Shown here in pieces: positions 1 through 11,477 of a DNA stretch of 64,000 bases. How positions within the stretch are numbered: the first letter of the stretch is position 1; each line of letters opens with the position of its first letter. Source of the DNA: Pempheris klunzingeri (Eukaryota > Chordata > Actinopteri > Acropomatiformes > Pempheridae). The DNA lies in assembly GCF_042242105.1 (NCBI RefSeq), contig NC_092033.1:19965908-20029907 (forward strand), in the 5' to 3' direction. The position numbers and the translations under genes were made by a program. The notes beneath the pieces were generated by a model. It was not told the origin of the DNA and made no database searches. It saw only the letters and a list, made by a program, of their open reading frames with translations.

Positions 1-125
1 ATTCCTGAATTGTTGGGTCTCTCTCTTAATCAAAGAGTTTGGTCTGAGCTGCTCTTTATGGAAAGAGTCTTGAGATAACATTTCCTATGAATTGGGGCTA
101 TATAAATAAAGATTGATTGATTGTT
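1..125 (+). repeat. dispersed fish repeat fragment
   Basis: This is a copy of an interspersed repeat marked by a 'gtttggtct...ctgctctttatgg' core and an 'aaagattgattgattg' tail. Related copies occur at 20565-20695 and 26355-26470, and in reverse orientation near 44247-44370. The tail of short GATT repeats resembles the 3' end of an L2/CR1-type LINE; I infer this from the longer LINE-like copy at 44-46 kb. Confidence 0.6.
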
Positions 126-2575
126 TCAAACATGAGGGAGAAGCTTGAGTGGAATGCATCGTCATAAAGGCGAGAAAGGAAAGCTTGACAGGCATAGCAC
201 CAGTTACTGAGGGGGACAGGGCTTCACAAGCACTCGTTTGCAAACAGCCTAATTCTTGTGACATTTGTGTTAACGTGCTTGGAGAACCAGCGTAGGTACC
301 AACAGGGTAGCAGGAGACTGAGAGCGGTCCCAGAGGAAAAGCCTGCTGTCCACAACACTCTTTTCTTTGTCTCGCCACAAAGAAATCATCTTGTTATTTG
401 AAGATGCCTGGGGTCTTACCTCTTGCTCCTCACCCCCCTTTAGGAGAAATAAGGAGCAAAAGAAGACATCAGCCGAACACAAATAGTCCTGTCCAGTCTG
501 AGATCAAAGAAGAAACAACAGAAAAGTTCTTTTGCTGCTAGTCTGGACTCGAACAGATCTAAGACACACTGCTGAGACGTGAATTTGATCCTAGACAAAC
601 TTATGATATTGTGCAGCTCAGTCACAAGTCGGTCACGCTTTCTTTTGGATCTCACTGTCATCTCAATTCCAATTATTTCAGACAAATACAGATCAACATT
701 TTAACACCAAGTAGGATCTGAGACAAAAGAAGGCCGTTTCTTAATCTAAAATGTTCAAAATCACACGTTAATGGTCAATTGAGCTGCTCAATTGTGTCGT
801 GGAGAAACAGGCTGGATGATGCAAGATTTTATCTTTCCTCCGGGTTGACACAGTTTGATCAAGTCAGAAAATATCAGTGACATTAAACTGAATGATGCAG
901 CTGGGGTTGGTCTGCTGGGAACTTTGTGCCTCTCAGTTGATGGTCTTGTTCAGCATGTGCACCCATGTGGGTGCCAACAGAGAATCCAAAGTATTTTCAA
1001 ATGCAGGTTGACCAGGCTCTGCATAAGGGAACAGAGACACTGGTGCTTTCTCACTGCCTTAAATGTGCAAAGGTATGAGGGGCTTCTGCTGCTCCCATTG
1101 GCTATAGTGAGAAGAAGAGATGCTGATCATCTGATGATGATGATGCTTCCTGCTATGTCAAAGAAGCTGCTTGTATTCGGGGGAAATGGCCTCCTCAGTT
1201 TTGTGTTGCTCCCTCTTCCTCCAAAGCGCCCCCTTCTTCTTTCTGACGGTGAAAGTAGAAAAGAGCTGATGCTGTTACTGAGCTGAAAATTGACCAATAT
1301 TGTAAAGACATTGGGGGGTGGGGTCCTTTTTAGTTGTTATTGTGTTTGGCCCAGTTGAGCTGGGCTCACTTGAACTGACAGGAGCACAACCAAACTGTCT
1401 GGGGTTTTCTAGCCTGACAAGCATGTTTTGAAGCTTTTTGAGAAGAGACCTTTATTGTTCTGTATGCGTGTATTGGATGGAAGCCATTTTGAATTTTGAT
1501 TGTCCTCTCTTTGTTTCAAAAGTGGGTTGGTTTTGCACACTTTGAGGTCGGGGTGGGCTGTAAATACTTAAGTCTTGCACAGTGAATCAAAGATGCATTC
1601 TGCCCTGTTGATGTTACAATATGCTTAACCCGCTGAGTAAAACATTGTACTCTGAAAACAGAGAGAAAAAAGAACTGCAAACAGTCAACACGCTGTCTCA
1701 AACAGGTGTGTGTGTCTTGTGCTGATTGGATGTTTTGCCTGTGCAGGAGGTGTATGGTGTACAGTATGAAACCGTTTCTAAACTCACCACAATCACAGAC
1801 AACAACCCCCTCCCCCTCCAACCTGTCATAATAGTCTCTGGACCCTCCGTCTGTAGGAATGCCTGCTGTTCCTTAGAAGCACTTCCTCACTGGACATTTT
1901 AATCCAAGCTTACAGCCACGATAGGCTCGCCTGCTGTCCGCGGCACCGAAGCTGACCTGACACCGTACTGTATACATTTACCAACAATCAACAGGTGCTA
2001 CTAGTCACTCAGACCCCTCAGAGACCAACAAGTCATGTCGTCATAACCTCAGGACAATCCCCCCCCCAGTCCTCTCTGTGTTTGTTTCTGCTGCCAAGCC
2101 TCTGCAGCTCTCTCGTGCATCTGGCCAACTTGGCCGTCTGTGCGTCTGCAAGGGTGGTGGCAGCTGCATGATAAGGGGGTAGTTACTGTGGTAACAGGTT
2201 GCTTCTTGCCTCCACTTCCACCCACATGTCAACCCTCAGCTTAGACATCCAACAGTTAAGCCTCTGAGTGTTGTAGGCCGTCCCTGAGCTGGCCGATCTC
2301 TGACACCGTTACCAGTACACGCTGTAGTCTTCATGATTAACTGGTCATTTTCCCACGTTACACTTTGCAGTTACATCTCAGTTGAAAACCATAGCATTTA
2401 CTCTGGTTTGAGAGAATGTTTTCTTGTTTTTGGGTGAAACATTTGTCCTTAAATGTTTTATATTTTGTACATTTGTATGTAACATATCATGTAAATAGAC
2501 AGAGACAGTGATTTAACTCATCTGGAGGATTTTGTAGTCTTTGTAAAGCCCTAATAAATGGTATTTGGTGTCACA
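126..2575 (+). other. probable 3' part/UTR of an upstream gene
   Basis: No gene is recognised here. An AATAAA at 2553-2558 suggests that a plus-strand transcript from left of the window ends near 2575. At 1747 a good acceptor (gtgcag) is followed by an open frame of about 42 codons that matches no family I know; it could be a last coding exon or chance. An open frame at 855-1286 looks like non-coding sequence. Confidence 0.3.
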
Positions 2576-3167
2576 AGATCAACAACATGCTGAGCTTTTG
2601 TCTGCATCCAGTAGAAATGTGTTTGCTGTATTTTGATCAATTTATGGGGTTGAGGGTAAAGACAGCAGAGATAAACATACTGTTAATAACAAATAGTGAC
2701 GTAGGTGTAAAGGTGCTTATTAAATTAACATGTCAGAGTGAATAAGTATCGGGGGGGGGACTACTGATAGTGAGTTTAAAAACCAAATAGATTATCGTAT
2801 TGTGATATATGTGATTACTTCAGGTACTCAAGTGTTGCAGTGACACTGACACACTGACTGCTGGAACCCAGAGCTTCATGGGCGTTTGGTGATGTTTTTC
2901 TGTCATTTAGTGTTTAAGACACAAACACAAGTGAAACCCCTACGTATCTTCACAATAATGCCACGTTGAAGGAGATGTAAATTGAATTCAGATTTATCGT
3001 GTAAAAACCCTATAATCGATGAAAATACAAATGAAAGACTGGTAATTAAAGCTTTTAATCATGTGGACATCGTTGACAGTGAGCGTCGGACGGCTTTTAT
3101 TTTGAAGGACTGGTTGACATGTTGTGGGTGCTCTTCCGGGAGGCTCGCGGGTGCAGCCGAAGTGAAG

Positions 3168-3335
3168 ATGGGACGAGGCGCGAGTCCCGCGACGGAGTCA
3201 AGAGAGGAAGATAAAATGTTGAAATGTAAAGGAACTCTACAGTGTTTACCAAAACACAACTACTGGTTTGACATCTGGGTGTTTGTGCTCTTTGACATCG
3301 TGTTTTTCCTCGTCATGTATTTCATAGTCCCCTAA
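3168..3335 (+). CDS. c4orf3: another-regulin-like micropeptide (C4orf3/ALN family)
   Basis: The frame encodes a 55-residue single-pass membrane micropeptide. Its C-terminal half, LPKHNYWFDIWVFVLFD followed by a hydrophobic stretch ending in YFIVP, matches the end of vertebrate C4orf3 (another-regulin), which reads LPKHSYWLDLWLFILFD and ends in YFLP. Known role: ALN sits in the endoplasmic reticulum membrane and inhibits the SERCA calcium pump, like phospholamban and sarcolipin. The N-terminal part is hydrophilic and poorly conserved, as in the family. The frame is open further upstream to 2982, but ATG 3168 gives the family's usual size and lies in the context 'agtgaagATGgga'. The stop is followed at once by a splice donor (AAAAG|gtgagt, 3338/3339), so an intron lies in the 3' UTR. 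A 3' UTR exon probably starts near 3997 and ends after AATAAA at 4762. Confidence 0.8.
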   Translation: MGRGASPATESREEDKMLKCKGTLQCLPKHNYWFDIWVFVLFDIVFFLVMYFIVP

Positions 3336-3720
3336 AAGGTGAGTGGACAAGTTTATAGCCAAAGTATTCTAACTGAGACGGTGGCTACGGAAGTAGCTTC
3401 ACTGTGCTTAGCTAGTGTCGATAACATGATGGCAGGTGAAATAACGCCATTAATTTGTCGCTTTCCGAGTGTCAGTAATGCGATTGTATGTCAGGGAAAC
3501 TTAGCAAAGCACTGAAACGTGTTTCCTTTACGTAGTGGAGCTAACCACTAACTGGTGAGCGGTCCACTGTTCAAATATTGACAGTAGATAAGTCAGTACA
3601 GGGCAGATGAAAGGCGTAACGAGGAAGTGCTTGGCGTCTTTACTTGGACAATGAACCACACGAGTAATTGATTGAATAGTTCAGTCAGCTGTGTTGGCTG
3701 AGCATGTGAACACGTTTTGA

Positions 3721-3730
3721 CCCCCCCCCC

Positions 3731-3810
<80 letters not shown>
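3721..3810 (+). repeat. compound (C)27(AC)n microsatellite
   Basis: A run of 27 C is followed directly by about 31 AC units. It lies in the probable 3' UTR intron of the micropeptide gene. The peptides read from it in any frame are artefacts. Confidence 0.95.
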
Positions 3811-3811
<1 letters not shown>

Positions 3812-4670
3812 CCAGCTAAAATAAGACTGAACGGTGGCACGCGTGACATTTAACCACTGTGTTCCTGCTGCTGCCGCTTTCTCATCCGTGGACTCACCGA
3901 TAAAATAGTAGATTTAATCATTGCAGCTGTCATGTGGTTACTTGAGTGGGACTTCTCGATGTCTTTGCTGCTGTCTGAAGTGATCTCTTTCCGCAGGCTG
4001 TCTGCTGTCACAGTTCATGGCACTAAAATGGCTGCTGCCATCTGTAGGAACTGTTTCAGGGAACCACACTACAACAGTTCCCTTTAAACAGAGATTCACC
4101 TGTTCCTTTATTTCGTTTTGGAGCCACTTGTTTGCTACTTGGTCTTAAATGTGACAATTTTTGTTGAAGGTCTGTTCCCTGGACTCTGGAGCCTGAAGAC
4201 ATGGAGTGCTGGCCCTGCCTTGCTGTCAGGAATACTAACCCAGCTTTGACTAACGCCACCTCGTTGGATGCCACATCCCAAGTTTTCACAGCCTGGGCTG
4301 TAGAAATGCAGGTTCTCTGTTGGGGCTGTGTGCGTTGATGTGAGAGGAGCTGAACCACAGAGCTCCTTCCCTCTGTGACCTGCTGCCAGCCGCAGTTCAT
4401 GTCTGCATGGATGGATCTACGTTGTTGCCATGAGGGGAAGAGATGCATCTAAAGTATTCCTATTCAAAAGTGGCAATGGCATCATCAGGACTTGAAAAAT
4501 ATATCAACCTCAAAGTGACGTGAAAAGTACTCTTCAGTGTTATCACTGCAAATGTTCCCTAGTGGAGCAGATCTGCCCAGAGTGTTTGATTTAGCATCCC
4601 TGTGAAACACAGTGTGTAGCTTTCTGTCTTTAAGTAGTGTAGTTGTATGATCCAGAGTATGTGTGTGTGT

Positions 4671-4711
<41 letters not shown>
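4671..4711 (+). repeat. (GT)n then 41-base G run
   Basis: A short GT repeat runs into 41 consecutive G, then GCGGGGCGGG. It lies just before the AATAAA at 4762, so in the probable 3' UTR of the micropeptide transcript. G-quadruplex formation is plausible, and so is an inaccurate length in the assembly. Confidence 0.95.
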
Positions 4712-4761
4712 CGGGGCGGGCTGTGCGATTTTACTCACACACCATGAATCAAAATACTGCA

Positions 4762-4767
4762 AATAAA
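4762..4767 (+). terminator. poly(A) signal AATAAA
   Basis: A canonical AATAAA lies about 1.4 kb after the micropeptide stop codon and before the next plus-strand gene at 5132. It probably ends the micropeptide transcript. Confidence 0.5.
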
Positions 4768-5131
4768 GTAGACTGCCTTTTAATGGTGACCATATGTTTG
4801 TTGTTTAGCAGTGCACAATCTTCACATTTACACACATTTCAAGTGTCTGCTATCATAGGAAGGGTTAGCATTTAAAAAAACAAATTCTTTTAATTTTCTT
4901 CTTTATTATTACCCACCACAACTGAGTGACCTTTGCGTTTTATCCGGTGGTGCCGTTTAACATTCAGGAACATTTATTTTCGTTGAGCGTTTGTTTGCAC
5001 ATAAAGTGATACTTTTATTTTGAAAATGAGTTGGGGGAAATGTTTCCGCTTTGGAAGGCGGTATCAACAAGTGATTTGCAGCCGTCTAGTTCATTAATGG
5101 ACCGTGAGGAGTGACTTTCCTGGTCTAAATC

Positions 5132-8100
5132 ATGGAAACGACTGGCCGCTCCGCTCCAGTCGAAAACACAGGTCCGTGTTTCATCGTTGTGTCGCAGCTA
5201 ACAGTGGACTAGCTAGCTAACGTTTGTTAGCCCAGCTAGCTAGCAGCGGTATTCTTAGTTAAAGTACCTCGTGTGAACACAGAGACAGATAAATAAGACG
5301 AAATTTACTGTAAGCGAGAATGTAAATGAAGAGATGAAAGTTGGGACCAGCCGTAAACTAGACTTCCTTAGCTACTGCTTGGCTAACGTTGGGTAAGCTA
5401 AATCACGTCAGTGGTGTTATTGTTTGGGAAGAGTTTGTTGGTCCATAACATTGCTGCTGTTTGTCCTCACGACAGTTTTGAACACGGGTAAACTGCAAGT
5501 CCGTCATGACAGCATTTAACATTAACTGGCGTTTCTTTTAGTAGCGTACGTGCACGCACGACAGTCTCCAGGTGTGGGTGTGTTTGGTACTAAAGTGATA
5601 AGAGGTGTCTGCCCTGTCCCTGGTGGTGCAGATGTGTTCCTGCCGCTGGCATCATTGAGACTGCTCATTCCTCCTGTGCGGCTGCTGTCTGCGGCCATGT
5701 GGCAGGTGGTCCAGCGGACAGAGGTCCCGGACTATCAAAGGCTCGATGAGTTTGTGACTCTGGTGACCGCAACAGTGCCAGACCTGCTCAGTCCAAAGCA
5801 GCGAGGCAAGCTGCTCCTTCGACTGAGAGCCAAAGTGAGTCCGTGGGATTCATGTGAGATCAAGTTACAAGAATATGTTGATGATGGTACAAGAATGTCA
5901 CTCTGAAGGGACAGCTCTCTCTTCTCTCTACATCACTCTCTTCAGATTATTTTTGAGCTGTGCAGAAATGAGGAAACAGCCAACAGTTTGTGTATACAGC
6001 CTCACCTGGAACGAATCCGCCCACCGGGACACAAAGGAGTAAGTGTTCCCAGAAACTATCACAATATGTCAGTCCCTCTTTTGCATACACAGCATTTTGG
6101 TCTGTCCCTTCTAATTACTGGTCATATGGATTATGACTGGGACAGTTCAAATTATTTGCAGTGTGTCTGTGAAGATTCTCAGTCATCCAGGTCATAGTTA
6201 TTCCTCGGGAGTTGAGCAAAAGTCAACTGGACTTGTTGAAGGTACTGGAAGATGTTTTGCCTCCCATCCAAGAGGCTTCTTCAGTTCTAACTGACTGGTA
6301 GGGAGGTCAGGCATATAAACACTGTCAAGTAGCTTCAACAAGTCCAGTTGACTTTTGCTCAACTCCTAAGGAATATTTGCAGTGTGGTTGTCTGAGGTCC
6401 TTCTCTGTAATCAGTGTATTACCCAGAGAAGATGGCCCCAGTCTGTAGAAGCAGGCAGGAGTCTCTACACGGCTGCTGTGGACGGGGAATGGAGATAGAT
6501 ATTTTAGGCCCAACTATAAAAAATCAACATCAGTTTAAGTGTATTTAGAATATTTTCACCACATTACACTGCCTCCGTCCACAGCAGCACATTGCTTAGC
6601 GTTTGTGCTGGGACTCTAGTCTGCTTGTGTGCGGGTGCGTGCGGAATGCCATCTACTGTAGGTAATACACTGACCATGGAGAAGGACGTCAGACAGTCAC
6701 ACTTCTTATCATCTGCACTGTCCCTTTCACATGTTAATGTTGTTTGGAGATGGTCCCAAACACAGTACTAGTGTCTTTCAGAGTGGAGATGCAGAGGTGG
6801 ATGCAGAGGAGGCCATTTTTGTGGAGCTCATTCAAACGCTCCTGAAAGACCCAGCAGAGAGGGAGCATTTCTACCAGGTAAGGTAGCTTCTTCTTTTCTC
6901 TTCTCTTTTTTTTGTAACTACATCTCGTCACAGTTGGGTTTTTGAGCTACCGTCACCTTTGTGCTCCCCAGGAGGTTTTTCCAACAGAATATGGCCCCAG
7001 CTACGACACAGACATGCAACTACTTGTGTGGGAGTTTCTTTGTAAACTGGAGAAACTCCTGCCAGTACCAGACCTCAGTCAGGTAGGAGAGGGCATCACA
7101 TTACAGTAGCTGCTACTCACATGGGGGACTAAGATGTGGACTGCGTAACTACAATGATTGAAATTGAAAGCTCAGCTTGTTTTCTTCCTCCCATTCTTTC
7201 TATTTCTGATTGGAGGTACAAGAAAAAGGTTATAATGTATACAGGTCCAATTCTTTTTTTAAGGATGAAAGAAGATTTTATTTTGTTCTATGTGTTGTGG
7301 TTAGCAAGTTTTTGTATATTTCATTTCAAGTGAAATAGTTTTATCATTAGAATCATTAACTGTATAGTTTATTTTGTTGAAATAAAATTGGCTATGTCAT
7401 TACCACCCTACCGGGGCGGCTGTGGCTGAGTGGGTCGTCCATCAAGCAGAAGGTCGGCCCCTATGAGTCAGCATGTCGAAGTGTCCTTGGGCAAGATCCC
7501 CCACTTGCTCCTGAAGCAGTTTCAGTGTGTGAAAGAATAGTCTCCTCCAGGATTGCTCCTGTATGAATGATGTGTGAATGGGTGAATGAGGATGTGATGT
7601 AAAAGTGCTTTGAGTAGTCAAAATGACTAGAAAGGTCCTGTACAAATACAGACCATTTACCACTGAAGAGTAATCTTATCATATATGTTTATCTACATAA
7701 AATGCACTGATAGCTTGATAGCTAGTTTTAGAATTTATGCTGGAGGAACTGTTGTGTGTAAGTGTGAGAGAAACGGTAACGTTTCACCCTGAGCTGAACT
7801 GACTGATCACTTTGGACTAGAACCCCCTCATTGTTGCTGACAGATTTGCTTTTGTCTATAAACAGACCGTTTTATGGCTGTCCGCTGCCCCTTCTGTACT
7901 GAAGGACTGCTTGCAGGCCCTCTCCTGTCCTGAAGACCTAAGTTCTCTGTTGCAACATCACAAAAGTCTTGAGCACATTGGAGTGCAAGGTAAAGCTGAT
8001 GTATCGGCCGTGTCTTAAATTACATGTACATTAAGTCCTGGATATAATCATGAGGATTCAGATAAAGTGTCTTTGAGAGCAGGTCCACAGTAAGCTAAGC

Positions 8101-9871
8101 CAAAGTCAAGACCACTTTCCTTTGTTTTGGACCTCTGTCCAGATCTGAAGCTTGAGCTTTTAGAAATGTAATCAGACTGACCGTCTATCCATCACATGTT
8201 GTCTCAGATACACAGTTATTGTTGCTGGTATGAAACACAACAGTGAAGACATTTAGTCATGTTTGTGTGGATGGAGTCCACAAACCACAGCCTCAGCCGG
8301 GTATCTGAACGGGACATCCAGGTCATCATTTTTCCATATCTGAGGGAAACCTAAATCAGCAACTTCTATGTTGTGTGTTTCACATAGGTACCACTGTAGA
8401 GATGTCCACCCAGGTGTTTGCGTGCTCCGAGTGTCCATTCTTCCACATGCAGGAGTCCTACCTGCTGCAGCACATTGAGCAGAGTCACCCTGAGCAGTAC
8501 AGCAAACTCCAAAGGGCTGCAGATACCACTGAGGCCCCCAAGAAGAGGCTCCAGCGTGCTGAGTTCCCCAAGCCAATCCCCATCCATGACAGGCCCGACC
8601 CTCACATGTGCCAGGAGTGTGGTAAATCTTTCACACGGGCCTCAGATGTGACTCGTCACCTGCGGACGCACACGGGTGAGCGTCCGTACACCTGCGAGGA
8701 ATGTAAGAAGGGCTTCAAGAACTCCTGGGATCTGACCAGACACCAGCGCATTCACACTGGAGAGCGACCCTTCCTCTGCTCGCAGTGTGGCAAACGCTTC
8801 ACACAGATGGGGCTGCTCAAGTTGCATTTCGAACGAACCACCTGTGGCCAGGCTTGCGACCCTCCCCTCGACTTAACTACTGAGGTGATAGTAGCAGAAG
8901 AGACGTCAGAGAAAGAGAGTGGCCAGTACCAGTGCCAGAAATGTGATGAGAGCTTCAGTAGCATCCTGGAGCGGCTGAGGCACCGGCAGAGGCACATAGT
9001 GAGGCGTCAGTACAAATGCTCCCTATGTGACAAGGTATACAGCCGGGCGTCAGACCTCAAGCGACACCAGATGAAACACACCGGAGAGCGGCCGTTTGCC
9101 TGCGAGTGTGGGAAAAGCTTCACACACGTTTGGCTTCTGAATAAACACCGGCAGATTCACACCAGGGAGCGTCCTTACCCCTGCACAGAGTGCGGAAAAA
9201 GCTTCACGCAGCTCCAGATTCTTAACAGGCACCTGCTGACACACAGCGGCCAGCGACCTTTCCACTGCTCCCACTGCGAGAAGAGCTTCACCCAGCTGGC
9301 CAGCCTCACACGCCACGAAAGAATCCACACAGGTGAGAGACCGTACTTGTGCACCACCTGCCACAAGACCTTCCTCACGCACGGAGAGCTGCTGAGGCAC
9401 CAGCGCAGCCACAGTAACTTCAGGCCGTTCGGCTGTCCTCAGTGCCCCAAGAGCTTCAAAACCAAGCGCGCTCAGAGCGAACACATCAACACACACACAG
9501 GGGAGCGCCCATTTGCATGCACCCGTTGTGGGAAGAGGTTTGCCAAGTCAACCTCGCTTGTCCGGCATAACCTGACCCACACAGGGGAGCGACCCCACCA
9601 GTGCTCCCAGTGCGGGAAAACCTTCCTCACCTCCGGCGAGCTCCTCCTGCACAGACGGATCCACACAGGAGAAAGGCCTTACCCCTGCTCCTACTGCGAA
9701 AGGAGGTTCAGGTGCTCTTCTGACCTCAACATGCACGTCCGAACACACACCGGGGAGAAGCCGCACAGCTGTGTGTTTTGTAAGAAGAGCTTCTCTACAT
9801 CTACGAGGCTCAAGAGACACGTCCGCACACATGTGGCGAAAGGCATGAACGTGGAGTCATTTGGTCTCTAA
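5132..9871 (+). CDS. TIN2-type TRFH domain + C2H2 zinc-finger protein
   Basis: Seven exons fit in phase: 5132-5171, 5632-5834, 5946-6038, 6782-6877, 6972-7082, 7866-7989 and 8388-9871, giving 716 residues. Exons 1-6 (residues 1-222) resemble the N-terminal TRFH domain of TERF1-interacting nuclear factor 2; for example MWQVV...LRLRAKV parallels SWQVV...MGLKAKV in human TIN2. In TIN2 this fold binds shelterin partners (TPP1, TRF2). The last exon starts with a degenerate finger (CSECPFFHM), then has 14 C2H2 fingers at about residues 295-708 joined by TGERP-type linkers. Finger 3 ends in C where H is expected, and finger 6 has C-X1-C spacing. The protein is probably a nuclear DNA-binding factor. 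True TIN2 lacks zinc fingers, so it should not be named tinf2. The minus-strand gene at 26812-30820 is a paralogue with the same exon phases. Confidence 0.85.
6198..6371. mobile_element. fold-back (palindromic) element in intron 3
   Basis: Two arms of about 30 bp, starting 'gttgagcaaaagtcaact' and ending with its near-perfect reverse complement 'agttgacttttgctcaac', enclose about 110 bp. The layout is that of a small non-autonomous fold-back element or MITE. It lies in an intron of the TRFH-zinc-finger gene. The superfamily cannot be assigned by eye. Confidence 0.65.
7417..7662 (+). repeat. SINE-like repeat, copy 1
   Basis: A copy of a fish repeat beginning 'gcggctgtggctgagtggg' and running through 'atgtcgaagtgtccttggg'. 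It lies in intron 5 of the TRFH-zinc-finger gene. A second copy is at 13046-13322. The start resembles a tRNA A box; the B-box-like part is clearer in the second copy. Confidence 0.6.
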
Positions 9872-11477
9872 GCTGTCACAAGATCGCCATGGATTCATCA
9901 TGAGACTGATGATTGTCATTAAAACAGAAACTGGCTCTAATCAGTCAAGTAGTAGTTTTTTTTTATTATTGTGGCTCACCTGAAGAGAACCTTCTTTAGA
10001 AAAGTGGAAAAGTTTTGGCTGCTGACCCTTGGAAATGTTTTGTTATGACAAAATCAACCAAATGATAAAGTGACTATATGGAAAAATGCAAAGTTTAGAA
10101 ACAAATGTCAAGATTACAAGTTTTTTCAAGCCAAGGGAAAAGGGCCAGTTTTAGTGTATTAAAGGAATACTCCACTACATCCAAATGTGCATACAGTGTG
10201 TTATTGTAACATTTAGAAGACAGCTAGTAGATAACATCTCAGGTCATAGTAAGAGCTTTTCAAAAGGTCAGTGATCAAAGAGGTGGTGGAGAATGTGGAG
10301 GACGGTGGTGAGACAGGAAAAGTGATCAAGTCGGGCAAAGTCAACAGAGAGCATTATGGGAGCACGGCACCAGAAAAGAGTCCAATCTGTTCACAGAGGA
10401 GGTAGAAGAGGTTGAAAATGGAAAATGGTATGAGAGTAAAGGAAAATAACATAACAAGGTGGGAGAACAGAATACAGATAGAGGACGGGGGGGGTCCCAG
10501 AGCCCTGTGAAGGCAGGAGAGGAGGACAAAGAGTTTAAAGATGGCACCAGCGACAGACGTGTGGCTTTGGAGGACGGCTGCTCACATTCCCACGTTGGGT
10601 TTTCTTACACTATGGCTTTACTGGGAGTCCAAACACAGACAAGTGACAGTGCAAGAGCAGCATCACCAGGTGGTCAGGTGATTCATACTTCCTCTGCTCT
10701 GTGTGAGTGACACTGTATTTAGTAACAGTGAGAGGAATGAGGTCCTAGAGCAGAATGTGTGCAGTCTACACAGAACTGACATGAAAGAGCCCATTCACTG
10801 GGGATGTAGCTCTACGTCCATGGTGGTACAATGTACTTCTGTAATACTTCTGAGCAATGGAAAAACGAAATAGTATGTTGCACAAACAGTGATGCACTAA
10901 GCAGTTTGAATGACAATATTTTCTGTGAAAATGATATTGTAGCAGTCAAACAGGTCATAACTATAAACAGTAAACAAGGCATGGAGCTTACCTGAAAAAT
11001 TATGTTATTTTTCAATAAAACATGAAAAGTCTATCTTCTTATTCTGTCAATCACTTCCTCCGGGGTCCCTACAGCCAAAACAATTCTATTCACTAGCAGT
11101 TGCTGTTGCCATATCATAATGTTACTAGGCATTGTCTCTACTGGCTACAATTTCTAAAACCCATCCTGCCTCTTAGTAAAATATCTGGCTGTCAAAAAGA
11201 AACATCCCAGTCACCCACAAGGATCGCTCTCACCACGTGCTTATCACTCAGGTTAAGGCCAACTCTTGCCTTAATCATAAACTATTTTAAGACCCCCCCA
11301 CCCCGCCCCCTGTTTCCCGCCGGACTGCTTATCTTGCAGGACTTCCTGTCTCACCCACATTCTCGCGTCGCTTCCGGGTGGCCACACAGGACTCATCCAG
11401 CGAGCTGACGTTATCCGAACGCTGTAAACAAAAGTTACTCAACGGTTTAGCTTCACCGACACATTGAACGAAAAGAC
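9872..11477 (+). other. 3' UTR of zinc-finger gene and intergenic region
   Basis: ATTAAA near 9920 and AATAAA near 11014 are possible poly(A) signals for the upstream zinc-finger gene. No further coding sequence is recognised. The last few hundred bases before 11478 are probably the promoter and 5' UTR of the NUFIP2-like gene. Confidence 0.4.

Larger units (their letters stand above)
3339..4780 (+). other. 3' UTR intron and terminal UTR exon of micropeptide gene
   Basis: The segment begins with a donor just after the micropeptide stop. An acceptor (tttccgcag) lies near 3996, and AATAAA is at 4762-4767. No coding frame is recognised. It holds two long homopolymer/microsatellite tracts, listed separately. 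Confidence 0.45.

Noticed and set aside
855-1286. 143-codon open frame on the plus strand
   Set aside because: No recognisable family, composition like non-coding sequence, and no splice or start support. Probably part of an upstream 3' UTR.
4559-4875. Open frames with long Pro or Gly runs
   Set aside because: They are translations of the 41-base G run.
9050-9832. Open frames antisense to the zinc-finger exon
   Set aside because: Shadows of the repeated C2H2 coding sequence; the sense strand has the clear finger motifs. The same holds at 24031-24990.
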